This document shows positions 17,136-26,493 of a DNA stretch of 64,000 nucleotides, one piece after another. A model generated the notes under the pieces. That model did no database searches. It was not told where the DNA came from and was given only the letters and a program-made list of their open reading frames with translations. The position numbers were made by a program, and so were the translations under genes. Every line of letters begins with the position of its first letter. Position 1 is the first letter of the stretch. This DNA is from Bifidobacterium breve (GTDB taxonomy: Bacteria; Actinomycetota; Actinomycetes; Nanopelagicales; Nanopelagicaceae): the NCBI GenBank assembly GCA_945863115.1, contig CAMAYZ010000002.1:1-64000 (forward strand), read 5' to 3'.

Positions 17136-17766
17136 CTGATCCTCCAAACCCACGATTTTTTGCGTAATCCGCAAGAAGGACGCGCAATAATTTGCGGCCG
17201 CGATGAAGTCGCGACATAACGGTTCCGGCAGGAATTCCTAAAATGTCAGCTACCTCTTTATAGGAATAACCTTCAACATCAGCATAGAAAACAGCGAGGC
17301 GAAACTCTTCTGGAATCTCGTGAAGTGCGCGCTTTACATCGCCGTCAGGTAAATTTTCTAGAACTTCATCTTCAGCAGATTTTCCTTGATCGCTAGTATG
17401 GCTTGCCGAAGCAGCTAGTTGCCAATCTTCGATTTCGCCATCGGAGATTAGAGGTCGACGTTGATCTTTGCGATATGTGTTGATGAAAGTTGTTGTAAGA
17501 ATTCGATACAACCAAGCCTTTAAATTTGTTCCCGGCTCGAATTGATGAAATGAAGTGAAAGCTTTTGCATAAGTATCTTGAACTAAATCTTGGGCATTAT
17601 GTGGATCTTTTGTGTAGCGAAGGGCAGCGGCATACAACTGATTTGTATATTGCATTGCATCGCGCTCGAATCTTGCGGTGCGCTCGACAATAGTCTCCGT
17701 GGCCAGAAGTTGGGCCGGAGTTTTAATCTCTAATTCCGAGTTCATCGGGAATAAGGCTACTGCCAA
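17125..17766 (-). CDS. sigR: RNA polymerase sigma factor SigR (SigH-type, ECF group)
   Basis: Directs transcription of thiol-oxidative stress genes. The 213-residue protein has region 2 ([20 protein letters not shown] ... [16 protein letters not shown]) and region 4 ([20 protein letters not shown] ... [14 protein letters not shown]). The TTG at 17766 has AAGGGTG about seven nt upstream and is taken as start; ATG 17745 is an alternative. A sigma-R type promoter (GGAAT, 18 nt, GTT) precedes it, indicating autoregulation. rsrA is coupled downstream. Confidence 0.94.
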   Translation of the reverse strand: MAVALFPMNSELEIKTPAQLLATETIVERTARFERDAMQYTNQLYAAALRYTKDPHNAQDLVQDTYAKAFTSFHQFEPGTNLKAWLYRILTTTFINTYRKDQRRPLISDGEIEDWQLAASASHTSDQGKSAEDEVLENLPDGDVKRALHEIPEEFRLAVFYADVEGYSYKEVADILGIPAGTVMSRLHRGRKLLRVLLADYAKNRGFGGSDGM

Positions 17767-17808
17767 GAGCTGTCACCCTTCTTCTTAAATAAAACCATTA
17801 AACGGTAG

Positions 17809-17834
17809 AACTCTGGAGAACCTAGATTTATTCC
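17809..17834 (-). promoter_or_regulatory. Sigma-R type promoter of sigR
   Basis: On the minus strand GGAAT (17834-17830; preceded by G), an 18-nt spacer, and GTT (17811-17809), the exact architecture described for SigR/SigH promoters. Located 43 nt upstream of the sigR start. Confidence 0.75.
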
Positions 17835-17851
17835 CATTAACTTGTTCCGAA

Positions 17852-18583
17852 CTAGAAAAGGGTATTGGGCTCGCTCACATCGATCTCAGAAATTAACTCG
17901 GCCCCGTTGTTTCGGGTGGCATTTACCTTGGTTGAAACTGGGTGCGCCCGCAAGCCGGTTGCCGGATCGGAAAGCTCCATAAGTTTGCGAATCTCTTCGA
18001 CCTCATTTAACTTCGGATCTAGCCAGGCATCCCAGCGATCAGTTGGCAGAAATGTTGGCATGCGATTGTGAATTGTTGCTAAGAAATCTACGGCTGGTCT
18101 TGTAATGATTGAAGCGCTTTCAAATGTTTCACCACTTGGATCTATCCAGCGATCAAAGATTCCAGCGAAAGCTAGCGACTTTCCTTCTGTTTCAGATTGG
18201 ATAAAGAATGGTTGTTTGCTCTCATACTTTCCAAGTTCGGTTGCCCATTCGTAATAACCAGAAGCTGGAATCAAACAACGGCGAGATTTAAATGCGCTGC
18301 GAAATGTTGGCTTCTCGTGAACACTTTCACTTCGAGCATTAATTGCTTGTGATTGCGAGCGAACCGCTTCACTTCGATCCTTGCTCCAAGGTGCGATCAT
18401 TCCCCAAGAAAGCGTTGCTAATTCCGGATGATTATTACTTGCATTATTTCTAATTACATAGATTTCGCGGGTTGGTGCAATATTCCAATCTGCAGGAAGT
18501 GCTGCTGGAATCCGATTAGTTGTGATTTCAAATTCTTCAATTAACTCGCCAGCAGATTTTACGAGGGCATATCTTCCGCACAT
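17852..18583 (-). CDS. SOS response-associated peptidase (YedK/HMCES family)
   Basis: Protects abasic sites by forming a thiazolidine DNA-protein link through Cys2. The 243-residue protein begins MCGRYALV, with the catalytic Cys2, and keeps the family motifs LSWGMIAPW, INARSESVHEKPTFRSAF, CLIPASGYYEW (catalytic Glu) and the late HNRMP. A TATTCT hexamer seven nt before the ATG (18591-18596) fits a leaderless start; no actinobacterial LexA box was seen upstream. Divergent from aroA. Confidence 0.94.
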   Translation of the reverse strand: MCGRYALVKSAGELIEEFEITTNRIPAALPADWNIAPTREIYVIRNNASNNHPELATLSWGMIAPWSKDRSEAVRSQSQAINARSESVHEKPTFRSAFKSRRCLIPASGYYEWATELGKYESKQPFFIQSETEGKSLAFAGIFDRWIDPSGETFESASIITRPAVDFLATIHNRMPTFLPTDRWDAWLDPKLNEVEEIRKLMELSDPATGLRAHPVSTKVNATRNNGAELISEIDVSEPNTLF

Positions 18584-18618
18584 AACGGCAAGAATACCTG
18601 CTGAGGTAGGCTTGCGCG

Positions 18619-19947
18619 GTGAGCGAAAAAATTGGATCTAGCGCCAAAGATTTATGGCGTGCGCCGTTTCGCGGCAATAATCCAATCACCGCTTCAATAA
18701 CTATTCCGGGTTCAAAATCCGCAACAAATCGTGCACTTATTCTGGCTGCTCTTGCAAAAACTCCATCAACTCTGCGCAAGCCGCTGCATTCTCGCGATAG
18801 TGCGCTGATGATTGCTGGACTCAAAGCAATTGGTTGTGACATCGCCCAGGAATCAAATCGCGACTTAAAAGTTACTCCAGCAAAATTCTTTGGTCCAGCA
18901 AGTGTTGATGTTGGAAATGCCGGAACCGTTATGCGTTTCTTGCCACCGGTTGCTGCACTTGCTAATGGCTTAATTCATTTCGATGGCGATGCCAGATCGC
19001 ACGAGCGACCAGTTGGTCCAGTAATTAGCGCACTCGAAGAACTTGGTGTGACGATTGAACATGGAAATAGATATTCATTACCGTTAACTATTAATGGAAG
19101 TGGCCAAATAAAAGGTGGAGATTTAGAAATTGATGCTTCAGCTTCTAGCCAATTTATTTCTGCGCTGCTTCTTATCGGTCCTGCGACGCAAATTGGAATA
19201 ACGATAAAAGATATTGGGGTCTCACTGCCATCATTGCCGCACATTGAAATGACGATAGAGATGCTAAAGAAATTTGGTGCCAGAGTTGAGAGCAAAATAA
19301 CTGCAGATGGCAGACGAGAATGGCGAGTAGAGCCAGGTGAATTAATTGGCCAAGATTTAATTATCGAGCCAGATCTATCAAATGCTGCACCATTTATGGC
19401 AGCGGCAATGATTTCGGGTGGCGAAGTTGTAATTGCAGATTGGCCTAAGAGCACAGCGCAACCGGGTGATCAATTGCGAAAAATCTTCACAGAGATGGGC
19501 GCGAGAATTGAGTTTGTTGGAAGTGGCTTAAAAATATCTGGAACCGGAAAAATCCTCGGTATCGATATTGATTTACATGATGTTGGTGAATTAACTCCTT
19601 CGATTGCTGCTGTTGCAGCCCTTGCTGATTCGCCATCTTCGTTACGTGGAATTGGCCATCTTCGTCTTCATGAGACTGATCGACTAGCGGCACTTGCCAC
19701 CGAATTAAATGCACTTGGTGGCGACGTTGATGAAGAAGAGGCTGCGCTTCATATCTCCCCCGCACCATTGCATAGCGGAATTTTCCATACTTATGATGAT
19801 CACCGACTTGCAACAGCTGGCGCAATGATTGGTCTTGCAATCGATGGCATTCAAGTTGAAAACATTGCAACAACACAGAAAACACTTCCAGATTTTCCTG
19901 GAACCTGGCATGCCATGCTGGATTCTAAAAGTTTAGGGTCGCTTTAA
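18619..19947 (+). CDS. aroA: 3-phosphoshikimate 1-carboxyvinyltransferase (EPSP synthase)
   Basis: Sixth step of the shikimate pathway. The 442-residue protein has the N-terminal PGSKSATNRALILAAL, GNAGTVMRFLPPVAAL and LRLHETDRLAAL motifs and the DDHRLATAGAMIGLA end segment. It starts at GTG 18619; TAGGCT lies six nt upstream, consistent with a leaderless message. Its TAA overlaps the ATG of rsgA by one base, so the two are coupled. The position next to sigR/rsrA is conserved in actinobacteria. Confidence 0.97.
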   Translation: MSEKIGSSAKDLWRAPFRGNNPITASITIPGSKSATNRALILAALAKTPSTLRKPLHSRDSALMIAGLKAIGCDIAQESNRDLKVTPAKFFGPASVDVGNAGTVMRFLPPVAALANGLIHFDGDARSHERPVGPVISALEELGVTIEHGNRYSLPLTINGSGQIKGGDLEIDASASSQFISALLLIGPATQIGITIKDIGVSLPSLPHIEMTIEMLKKFGARVESKITADGRREWRVEPGELIGQDLIIEPDLSNAAPFMAAAMISGGEVVIADWPKSTAQPGDQLRKIFTEMGARIEFVGSGLKISGTGKILGIDIDLHDVGELTPSIAAVAALADSPSSLRGIGHLRLHETDRLAALATELNALGGDVDEEEAALHISPAPLHSGIFHTYDDHRLATAGAMIGLAIDGIQVENIATTQKTLPDFPGTWHAMLDSKSLGSL

Positions 19948-20945
19948 TGGTTGAACCACGTAACTTCAGCGAGTTTGATGAAGATGACGTTCGTTCCAGA
20001 CCGGCGAGAAGCACTAGACCACGCACGAAAGATCGGCCAGATTATTCGAAAGCAGCAACAGCTTTTGTGGTTGCAGTTGATCGTGGGCGCGTGACTTGTT
20101 TGCTCGAATCGGCAACAGAATTGAATTCGGATGGACTTATAACAGCGATGAAATCTCGTGAGATCGGGAAAACGTCTGTCGTAGTTGGTGACACGGTTGG
20201 GTTGGTTGGTGACATCACTGGCGGCGAAGGAACTCTGGCTCGAATTGTTACGGTAACTGAACGTAAAAATGCTCTGACTCGCACTGTCGATGATGATGCT
20301 GAAATTGAACGCATGATTGTTGCAAATGTTGATCAGATGGCAATAGTTATTGCATCAGAGAATCCAGAACCTCGTCATGGGTTCGTTGACCGAGCCCTAG
20401 TAGTTGCTTTTGACCAAGGTATAACTCCAATAATCATTATGACTAAGTGCGATTTATCTGATGGTCGCGAATTCTTAGAAGCCTATAAAGATCTGGACAT
20501 TAGAATTATTAAAACCCAAGTTAAGAAACAGAAAGGCAGCGAGCTCGATGAAATTCGAGAGATACTGACTGGAAAGATTACGGTTCTACTCGGCCATTCC
20601 GGTGTTGGAAAATCAACGCTTGTAAATGCTTTAGTAGAAAGCGCTGATCGCGCCACTGGTTCGGTAAATGATGCGACCGGTCGTGGCCGCCACACTTCTT
20701 CATCAGCAATTGCACTCGAATTAAATCCAGGTTGGATTATTGATACTCCCGGAGTCCGATCATTCGGTGTTGCTCATGTTGATAGCAAACGCGTAATTTC
20801 TGCGTTCGGTGAATTTAGTGAGGCTATTGAACATTGCCCAAAGAATTGTTCACATAACGAGGAGAGTTGCGCGCTAAACTCTTGGAACTTAGATGATGTA
20901 AGTAAATCAAGGCTAGAGAGTTTGCGTCGCCTACTTAAAGCCTAG
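19947..20945 (+). CDS. rsgA: Ribosome small-subunit biogenesis GTPase RsgA
   Basis: Circularly permuted GTPase that acts late in 30S maturation. In order, the 332-residue protein has an OB-fold (about 35-110), the G4 motif MTKCDLSD, G1 GHSGVGKST (about 216-224), the switch segment GRGRHTSS, G3 DTPGVRSFG, and the C-terminal zinc cluster HCPKNCSHNEESC. Coupled to aroA and followed 34 nt later by hisN. Confidence 0.96.
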   Translation: MVEPRNFSEFDEDDVRSRPARSTRPRTKDRPDYSKAATAFVVAVDRGRVTCLLESATELNSDGLITAMKSREIGKTSVVVGDTVGLVGDITGGEGTLARIVTVTERKNALTRTVDDDAEIERMIVANVDQMAIVIASENPEPRHGFVDRALVVAFDQGITPIIIMTKCDLSDGREFLEAYKDLDIRIIKTQVKKQKGSELDEIREILTGKITVLLGHSGVGKSTLVNALVESADRATGSVNDATGRGRHTSSSAIALELNPGWIIDTPGVRSFGVAHVDSKRVISAFGEFSEAIEHCPKNCSHNEESCALNSWNLDDVSKSRLESLRRLLKA

Positions 20946-20979
20946 GCCCGTGGCAGAAGTGGTGGAGTAGGATTCCCGC

Positions 20980-21786
20980 ATGTCTTTGCGCGCTCATGAT
21001 TTGAAATCTGATTTAGTCCTTGCAATTCGTCTTGCAGATATTGCTGATGAGATTTCATTAAAGCGCTACCAAGCACTGGATTTAGTAGTTGAAACTAAAC
21101 CTGACTTATCCCCTGTGACGGATGCAGATAAAGCAGTTGAAAGCGCAATTAGAAACGAGATTTCAAAAGTTCGGGCTGATGATTTAGTTGTCGGTGAAGA
21201 ATTTGGGAGTCCAGATTCGCTCGCTGGAAAGTATTACTGGGTAATTGATCCGATTGATGGAACTAAGAATTATTTACGTGGTGTTCCAACTTGGGCCACT
21301 CTTATTGGACTTATTGACCCTACCGGTGAAGTAGTTGTCGGAGTTGTAAGTGCGCCAGCGTTAGCAAGACGTTGGTGGGCAGCAAAAGATTTAGGCGCAA
21401 AGACCCAGTTTAAATCTGGCGTTGGCATTGGTGAAATTTCTGAACTTAAGGTTTCGAAGGTTTCAAAACTTAATGATGCATCGATCTCATATTCTGACCT
21501 TGTTGGTTGGGGCAGTCGCAAAGATAAATTTGTTGCGCTGCAAGAGAAGGTTTGGCGAACCCGTGGGCATGGCGATTTCTGGTCACATATGTTGGTCGCA
21601 GAAGGCGCAGTTGATATCGCTGTCGAACCATCACTCTCGCTCTGGGATATGGCGGCGCTCGATGTAATTGTTCGCGAAGCTGGCGGAAAATTTACAAATC
21701 TTGATGGCAAAGATGGACCACATGGGGCAAGTGCAATTTCAAGTAATGGTCTGCTTCACGATGCATTCATCGGGGAAATAAAGTAA
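20980..21786 (+). CDS. hisN: Histidinol-phosphatase, inositol-monophosphatase type
   Basis: Dephosphorylates histidinol phosphate in histidine synthesis. The 268-residue protein has the IMPase metal motifs VVGEEFG (about 69), WVIDPIDGTKNYLRGVP (about 88-104) and SLWDMAALDVIVREAGG (about 220). HisN rather than a general inositol phosphatase is chosen from the FIDGTKNY-like motif and the aroA-rsgA-hisN neighbourhood. TAGGAT sits six nt before the ATG, so it may also have its own leaderless transcript. Confidence 0.88.
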   Translation: MSLRAHDLKSDLVLAIRLADIADEISLKRYQALDLVVETKPDLSPVTDADKAVESAIRNEISKVRADDLVVGEEFGSPDSLAGKYYWVIDPIDGTKNYLRGVPTWATLIGLIDPTGEVVVGVVSAPALARRWWAAKDLGAKTQFKSGVGIGEISELKVSKVSKLNDASISYSDLVGWGSRKDKFVALQEKVWRTRGHGDFWSHMLVAEGAVDIAVEPSLSLWDMAALDVIVREAGGKFTNLDGKDGPHGASAISSNGLLHDAFIGEIK

Positions 21787-22458
21787 ATGAGCGATTTCCA
21801 AATAGCCAACGTTGAATTAACTGCTTCCCAAGTTCAGCAAACCTTATTTGTTCTACTTGGCTTTGCCGTATTTGTTCTAATCGTCTTAATAATTAATTAT
21901 TTATCAAAGAAACGTAATCCAAGCGTTGGCAAGAAATCAGCTAAGAAAGAGCCACAATACGAAGAGATTTTTGAAGTTGAGAATGAACTCTTCGAATCTA
22001 ATCCTTATAAAAATGATCCTGATAGTTTCTTGGAACATTCAGCTCTGCGAACTGTTTCGTTGACTTTAATTATTGGGCTGCGCGAACATTTAGCGAAAAT
22101 GGCAGAGAATCCATCTGACCAACATAAAGCGATATTGGCTGTTGCTAAATTTTTGGAAGCAATAGATTCGGAGGGCAAAAAAGTTACGCCAATTGCCTTT
22201 ACGCAGTGGAATCAATCTGCGATTCAAGGAGTTGCGGCTCGAATTATTCTCAATGGAAAATCTAGAACCGCGCTATTTGGGCCCAGTGTTGCAATGGCAA
22301 AGGCGACCGCTAAATTCCCAAGTGAAATATCTGCACAAGTAGAGAGTGCACATGCCGCTGGCCAAAGTGTTTTTGTTTTAGCTATTGATGGTCTGGCCTA
22401 CGGTGTGTTCTCCGTAAGCCATCGACTGGTATTGATTGGTAGCGGGGACAGGATTTGA
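21787..22458 (+). CDS. Membrane-anchored protein of unknown function
   Basis: A 223-residue protein with a short extracytoplasmic N-terminus, one membrane helix (about 18-40: LFVLLGFAVFVLIVLIINYL), a basic/acidic linker and a cytoplasmic domain of about 140 residues that I do not recognise. It begins immediately after the hisN stop (TAA then ATG), so it belongs to that operon. Its last seven codons overlap the 3' end of the convergent tRNA-fMet gene by 22 bp; an earlier stop is not available in frame. Confidence 0.65.
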   Translation: MSDFQIANVELTASQVQQTLFVLLGFAVFVLIVLIINYLSKKRNPSVGKKSAKKEPQYEEIFEVENELFESNPYKNDPDSFLEHSALRTVSLTLIIGLREHLAKMAENPSDQHKAILAVAKFLEAIDSEGKKVTPIAFTQWNQSAIQGVAARIILNGKSRTALFGPSVAMAKATAKFPSEISAQVESAHAAGQSVFVLAIDGLAYGVFSVSHRLVLIGSGDRI

Positions 22459-22513
22459 ACCTATGACCTCTGGGTTATGAGCCCAGCGAGCTACCGAGCT
22501 GCTCCACCCCGCG
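22437..22513 (-). tRNA. Initiator tRNA-fMet (CAT)
   Basis: The 77-nt cloverleaf includes an encoded CCA. The anticodon loop is CTCATAA with three consecutive G-C pairs in the anticodon stem (GGG/CCC), and position 1-72 is a C-U mismatch; both are initiator hallmarks. T-arm loop TTCAAAT. A hairpin (22518-22537, TTCGGCA/TGCCGAA) lies just upstream of the 5' end. Confidence 0.95.
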
Positions 22514-22568
22514 TCGGTTCGGCAATCTTATGCCGAAAGGTTTAATTACCCAAATTACTTTTAGGTAA

Positions 22569-25445
22569 TTACTTTTGTGCAGAGATTGCAGCAGCAATTG
22601 CTGCTTTCAAGCGATCCTGCGCCTTGCCATATGCAGTGAAATCGCCTCGTTTAAGAGCTGCTTGTGAATCTGCCAGCGCTGCTTGTGCGCTTGCAAGTGC
22701 AGACTTTAATGAACTGCTAACAGTTGTTGTGGTTCCATCTGAATTTGATTGTGAAGTGTTATTCAAAACAGTTCCAGAGTTTCCACCAAATACTTGATCT
22801 AGCGCACCCTTTAGTGTGTTATCAAATCCGATTACATCACCGAATGAGACGAGAACTTTCTGTAACAGTGGATACGCAGAATTGTTTGCAGTTGCGCGAA
22901 CATAAACCGGTTGCACATAAAGCAATCCACCACCGACTGGAAGTGTTAGAAGGTTTCCAAGAACTACATCAGAGCCACCTTGGCGAAGTAATGAAAGTGC
23001 TTGAGCAACCTCTGGTTTTGCTTCAAAGTTAGATGCAACTTGTGAAGGACCAGAAATATTTGTTGAACGTGGGAGTTGTAGCACTGAGATTTTTCCGTAA
23101 TCCGGACCGTTATCAGAATTTACAACTGCGAATGAAGTTAAGTTCTGACGATTTCCACGTGGAACAAATGAAGTCGTAAGTGAGAAAGCGGCTTTCTCTT
23201 GACCAGGTAATTTAAGAGTCATGTAATAAGGCGGTTGAACTCCAGCATTTGCGCCCAATGAAGATGGGTCAGTAGGAACACGCCAGAAATCTTGCCCACC
23301 ATAAAAGGCGTCGGCAGTTTTAACGTGATACGTGCTCAATACATCGCGTTGAACGCCGAATAAATCTTCTGGGTAGCGAATGTGTTCAAGCAGAGACTTC
23401 GACATCCCGCTCTTTGGTGTCACAGTTCCTGGGAAAGACTTGCTCCAAGTCGCAAGGATTGGATCCTTGGTGTCCCACTGATAAAGCTTTACGGTGCCGT
23501 CATATGCATCAACCGTTGCCTTAACTGAGTTTCGCATATAGCTGATATTTCTACTTGCTAAAGCAGCAACCGCTGTTGTGTTTGTAGTGATGGAGTTTGT
23601 TGTTGCGGTAGCTAGGTTCGTCTTCTTTGAATATGGGTAACCATTGCTAGTTGTATATCCATCAACTATCCACAAAATACGACCATCAATTACTGCTGGA
23701 TAAATATTTCCGTCAAGTGTCAACCATGGCGCAACTTTTGCAACGCGCTCACTTGGGTTTCGGTTGAAAAGAATTTTAGAATCTGAGTTAATCAAGTTTG
23801 AAAGAACAATACGCTGTTCTTGATATTTAATCGCAAAGAGCAAACGAGTAAATAGGGATCCCATTGGGACGCCACCTTTACCGGTGTATGTGTAGTTTTT
23901 CTGACCATTCGCAGATTTGTCATCTGGATAATCAAGCTCGGTTGCATCTCCACCTTTAGCTCCACCAATGATTGAATAATCTGGAACGTTCTCGCCAAAG
24001 TAAATTCGTGGTTGGAATTCACCAAGACCAGATGTAGGTGGAATATCGCCAACGCTAAATGTTGGTTTTCCATCTGCGTCAATTGTGTTTCCGAGAGCAG
24101 ATACAAAGCCAAAGCCGTGGGTATAAACCAAGTGGTCGTTAATCCAATTTCGAGCCGGATTGCCTTCAATATTTAGCTCGCGGACTGCAACAACTGAATC
24201 TCGCTTCGCACCGTTAATTGTGTAACGATCGACATCTAGTGAATCAGCAAAGCTGTAATAAGGCTTTATCTGTTGTAGCTGACGAAATGTTGCTGGAACA
24301 ACACTTGGGTCTAAGAGTCGAATGTTTGAAATCGTAGCTTCATCATTTTTTAACTGCCCCGCTGACGTTTCAATCGTTGCTTGATAATCACTTACGTTGA
24401 CATCACTCAATCCATAAGCAGCACGAGTTGCTTCAATATTGCGCTGAATATATGGCGCTTCCTTTGAAGATTCACTTGGTTTTACTTGGAATTGTTGAAT
24501 CGCGGCTGGATATACGCCAGCGATTAGAACTGAAGAAATTACCAAAAGACTTACGCCGGCTGCAGGTAGAACCCAAGAGCGACGGATGATATTTGCGAAG
24601 AAGAGAAGAGCACAGATTAGAGAAATTCCAGCCAAGATCGCTTTCGCAGGCAGAAGTGCATTCACATCTGTGTAAGAAAGACCGGTGATAAGTCTTCCCT
24701 CTTTTAGTGCAAGGGCGTAGCGATCAAACCAATATGCAACGGCCTTGATCAAAACTAAAATTCCAAGCAATACTGAAAGTTGAACCCGAGCTGCAACTGT
24801 TGTCTTATCTTCGGCAACTTGCAATCTGATTCCGCTGTAGAGGTAATGAACCGCAGCACTGGCAATAATTGTTAAAACTAAGGTTGAAATTGCCCAAGCA
24901 ATAAGTGCTTCGTAAAATGGTAACCTAAATACGAAGAATGAAATATCTAAACCAAATTGTGAATCCTTAACACCGAAGCTAGTTGCATTTCTAAATTGCA
25001 GCCATTTTTCCCAGAGCGCAATTCCTGAAGTTCCGGAGAAATAGAAGAAGCCAAGTGCAATTGCAAGCAAGACCCAGCGACGAATTGGTTCTAGTTGTCC
25101 GCGATATCTCTCTAAATTATCTGCCTCGATTGAAACCGGCGCATAAAGTGGGCGGCTTCGATAAGCCAAGTAAACGTTTGTTGTTATGAAAAGTGAAGTT
25201 ATGAGTCCGAAGAAAACAAAGAGCGAGGCCTTGGTTACAAGAACGGTGCTCCAGACGGTTTGAAAATCAACAGAGCGAAACCAGAGTAAGTCAGCGTAGA
25301 AACCACTTAGACCGACGAGGACTGATCCAAGAATTACCAGAGCAATTGCAGTGAGAGCAAGAGGTCCCGGACGCTTTGGTCGCATTGGATTTTGGGGTCT
25401 TGAAGAACCAGAGAATGGATTGCCAGGAAATTGAAATGAACTCAT
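22569..25445 (-). CDS. UPF0182-family large membrane protein
   Basis: Function unknown; conserved in nearly all actinobacteria. The product has seven membrane helices in the first 320 residues, including FYADLLWFRSVDFQTVWSTV, and a large extracytoplasmic domain ending in an Ala/Gln-rich helical tail, all as in UPF0182 members. The longest frame starts at 25451, but ATG 25445 lies six nt after TAGAGT, a leaderless arrangement seen at many starts here, so it is preferred (958 residues). Neighbours on the same strand are the Lon-like protease and the small membrane protein. Confidence 0.93.
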   Translation of the reverse strand: MSSFQFPGNPFSGSSRPQNPMRPKRPGPLALTAIALVILGSVLVGLSGFYADLLWFRSVDFQTVWSTVLVTKASLFVFFGLITSLFITTNVYLAYRSRPLYAPVSIEADNLERYRGQLEPIRRWVLLAIALGFFYFSGTSGIALWEKWLQFRNATSFGVKDSQFGLDISFFVFRLPFYEALIAWAISTLVLTIIASAAVHYLYSGIRLQVAEDKTTVAARVQLSVLLGILVLIKAVAYWFDRYALALKEGRLITGLSYTDVNALLPAKAILAGISLICALLFFANIIRRSWVLPAAGVSLLVISSVLIAGVYPAAIQQFQVKPSESSKEAPYIQRNIEATRAAYGLSDVNVSDYQATIETSAGQLKNDEATISNIRLLDPSVVPATFRQLQQIKPYYSFADSLDVDRYTINGAKRDSVVAVRELNIEGNPARNWINDHLVYTHGFGFVSALGNTIDADGKPTFSVGDIPPTSGLGEFQPRIYFGENVPDYSIIGGAKGGDATELDYPDDKSANGQKNYTYTGKGGVPMGSLFTRLLFAIKYQEQRIVLSNLINSDSKILFNRNPSERVAKVAPWLTLDGNIYPAVIDGRILWIVDGYTTSNGYPYSKKTNLATATTNSITTNTTAVAALASRNISYMRNSVKATVDAYDGTVKLYQWDTKDPILATWSKSFPGTVTPKSGMSKSLLEHIRYPEDLFGVQRDVLSTYHVKTADAFYGGQDFWRVPTDPSSLGANAGVQPPYYMTLKLPGQEKAAFSLTTSFVPRGNRQNLTSFAVVNSDNGPDYGKISVLQLPRSTNISGPSQVASNFEAKPEVAQALSLLRQGGSDVVLGNLLTLPVGGGLLYVQPVYVRATANNSAYPLLQKVLVSFGDVIGFDNTLKGALDQVFGGNSGTVLNNTSQSNSDGTTTTVSSSLKSALASAQAALADSQAALKRGDFTAYGKAQDRLKAAIAAAISAQK

Positions 25446-25505
25446 GTCCATACTCTACCTAGTGCGAAATATCGGGCAAACCCACTTTTACAAATGTTTC
25501 GAAAA

Positions 25506-26303
25506 TCAGGCGGGACATTTCAAACTTTGAGCGATTTTTGGGTCAATTAATCCGTGAAACGCTTCACTCAGGTTGTTTACCGCGATTACCTGCAATTCAT
25601 TCCCAGCAAACGTTATATCTTGGCAATTGGCTTTTGGAATAACCGCAATCGTTGCACCAGCATCCCTCGCGGCAACCAACTTTTGATCGATTCCCCCAAT
25701 GCTTCCGACTCGGCCATTTTCGTTTATGGAGCCAGTAACGGCAATGCTTCTTCCAGAAATTAATTCGGGATTCGAAAGCTTAGAAATAAGAGCGAGTGAA
25801 AAGGCGAGGCCCGCACTTGGCCCACCAACTCGTTTCATGACAAATTTAATATCCGAGACTTTCCAATTTAGTGGTTTATCTGGCTGCATGCTTTTGAGAA
25901 AATTTGCGGCAGCAATTGCAGCTGCCTCCTCTGATTTAAGCATTTCTTTCTTGCCTTGTGCATTCGCAGATTTAGTTGTTTCGCCTTCTTCATAAACAAC
26001 TTCACTTGGCAGCACAACCGATTCGCCATTTATCCACGCCTCTAAAATCATGATTCCTGGCGGCCTGGTATCTGGATTAGAAACATAAACTGAGAGCGAA
26101 TAAAGCTTTCCAGTCGGAGAAGATATTTGATCGCTATTTACATCGCCACTGATTTTGATGCTTTTGCCCAAGAGGTTTGTAACTGGGCCCGGTGAGATAA
26201 TCGCAAAGGGCATCGGAGCAATTAGCGCAAAGAGAAATACCAGTGAGAGAAAAAGGAGAGATGGTTTTGAAAGGTATTTAGGTATTGGGTGTGGTGTCAT
26301 CAC
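25506..26303 (-). CDS. Membrane-anchored Lon-type (S16) protease, YlbL/Rv3194c-like, without a PDZ domain
   Basis: The 265-residue protein has an N-terminal membrane anchor (about 13-35), the conserved MPFAIISPGPVTNLLG segment, an SEEAAAIAA helix and a Lon catalytic domain with the nucleophile in VGGPSAGLAFSLAL and the catalytic Lys in IDQKLVAARDAG. In relatives of about 340 residues a PDZ domain lies between the SEEAAAIAA-like helix and the catalytic domain; here only a short linker (NFLKSMQPDKPLNW...) joins them. Starts at GTG 26303 or the adjacent ATG 26300, overlapping the upstream small gene by about 25 nt. Confidence 0.88.
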   Translation of the reverse strand: MMTPHPIPKYLSKPSLLFLSLVFLFALIAPMPFAIISPGPVTNLLGKSIKISGDVNSDQISSPTGKLYSLSVYVSNPDTRPPGIMILEAWINGESVVLPSEVVYEEGETTKSANAQGKKEMLKSEEAAAIAAANFLKSMQPDKPLNWKVSDIKFVMKRVGGPSAGLAFSLALISKLSNPELISGRSIAVTGSINENGRVGSIGGIDQKLVAARDAGATIAVIPKANCQDITFAGNELQVIAVNNLSEAFHGLIDPKIAQSLKCPA

Positions 26304-26493
26304 GAAAACTGTCTTGGAAACTTTGGAATTTAGTTACCGAACGGTTCGTCTCGTTTGCATATTTATCTTTGAATTTTGCGACCCAAGTGACATAAATGAT
26401 TGCGCCTAGGACTGCAAAGAAGGGCACCAGCCACCAGATAAGTGCGGCAAATGCGGAGCTGCTAGTAGCTGCTGCCGCGTAAATCTCCTGCAC
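26278..26493 (-). CDS. Small single-helix membrane protein
   Basis: A 71-residue protein: short N-terminus, one membrane helix (about 16-40: ALIWWLVPFFAVLGAIIYVTW), then a charged cytoplasmic tail ending FQSFQDSFRDDTTPNT. Small proteins of this shape precede the Lon-like gene in many actinobacteria. The overlap with that gene indicates translational coupling, perhaps as an accessory subunit. Function unknown. Confidence 0.75.
   Translation of the reverse strand: MQEIYAAAATSSSAFAALIWWLVPFFAVLGAIIYVTWVAKFKDKYANETNRSVTKFQSFQDSFRDDTTPNT

Noticed and set aside
17125-17174. Longer RsrA start at 17174
   Set aside because: The extra 13 residues are encoded inside sigR without a ribosome site; the ATG at 17135 has GGAGG.
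22518-22537. Intrinsic terminator upstream of tRNA-fMet
   Set aside because: The stem is good but no T-run follows on either strand; could be a processing hairpin.
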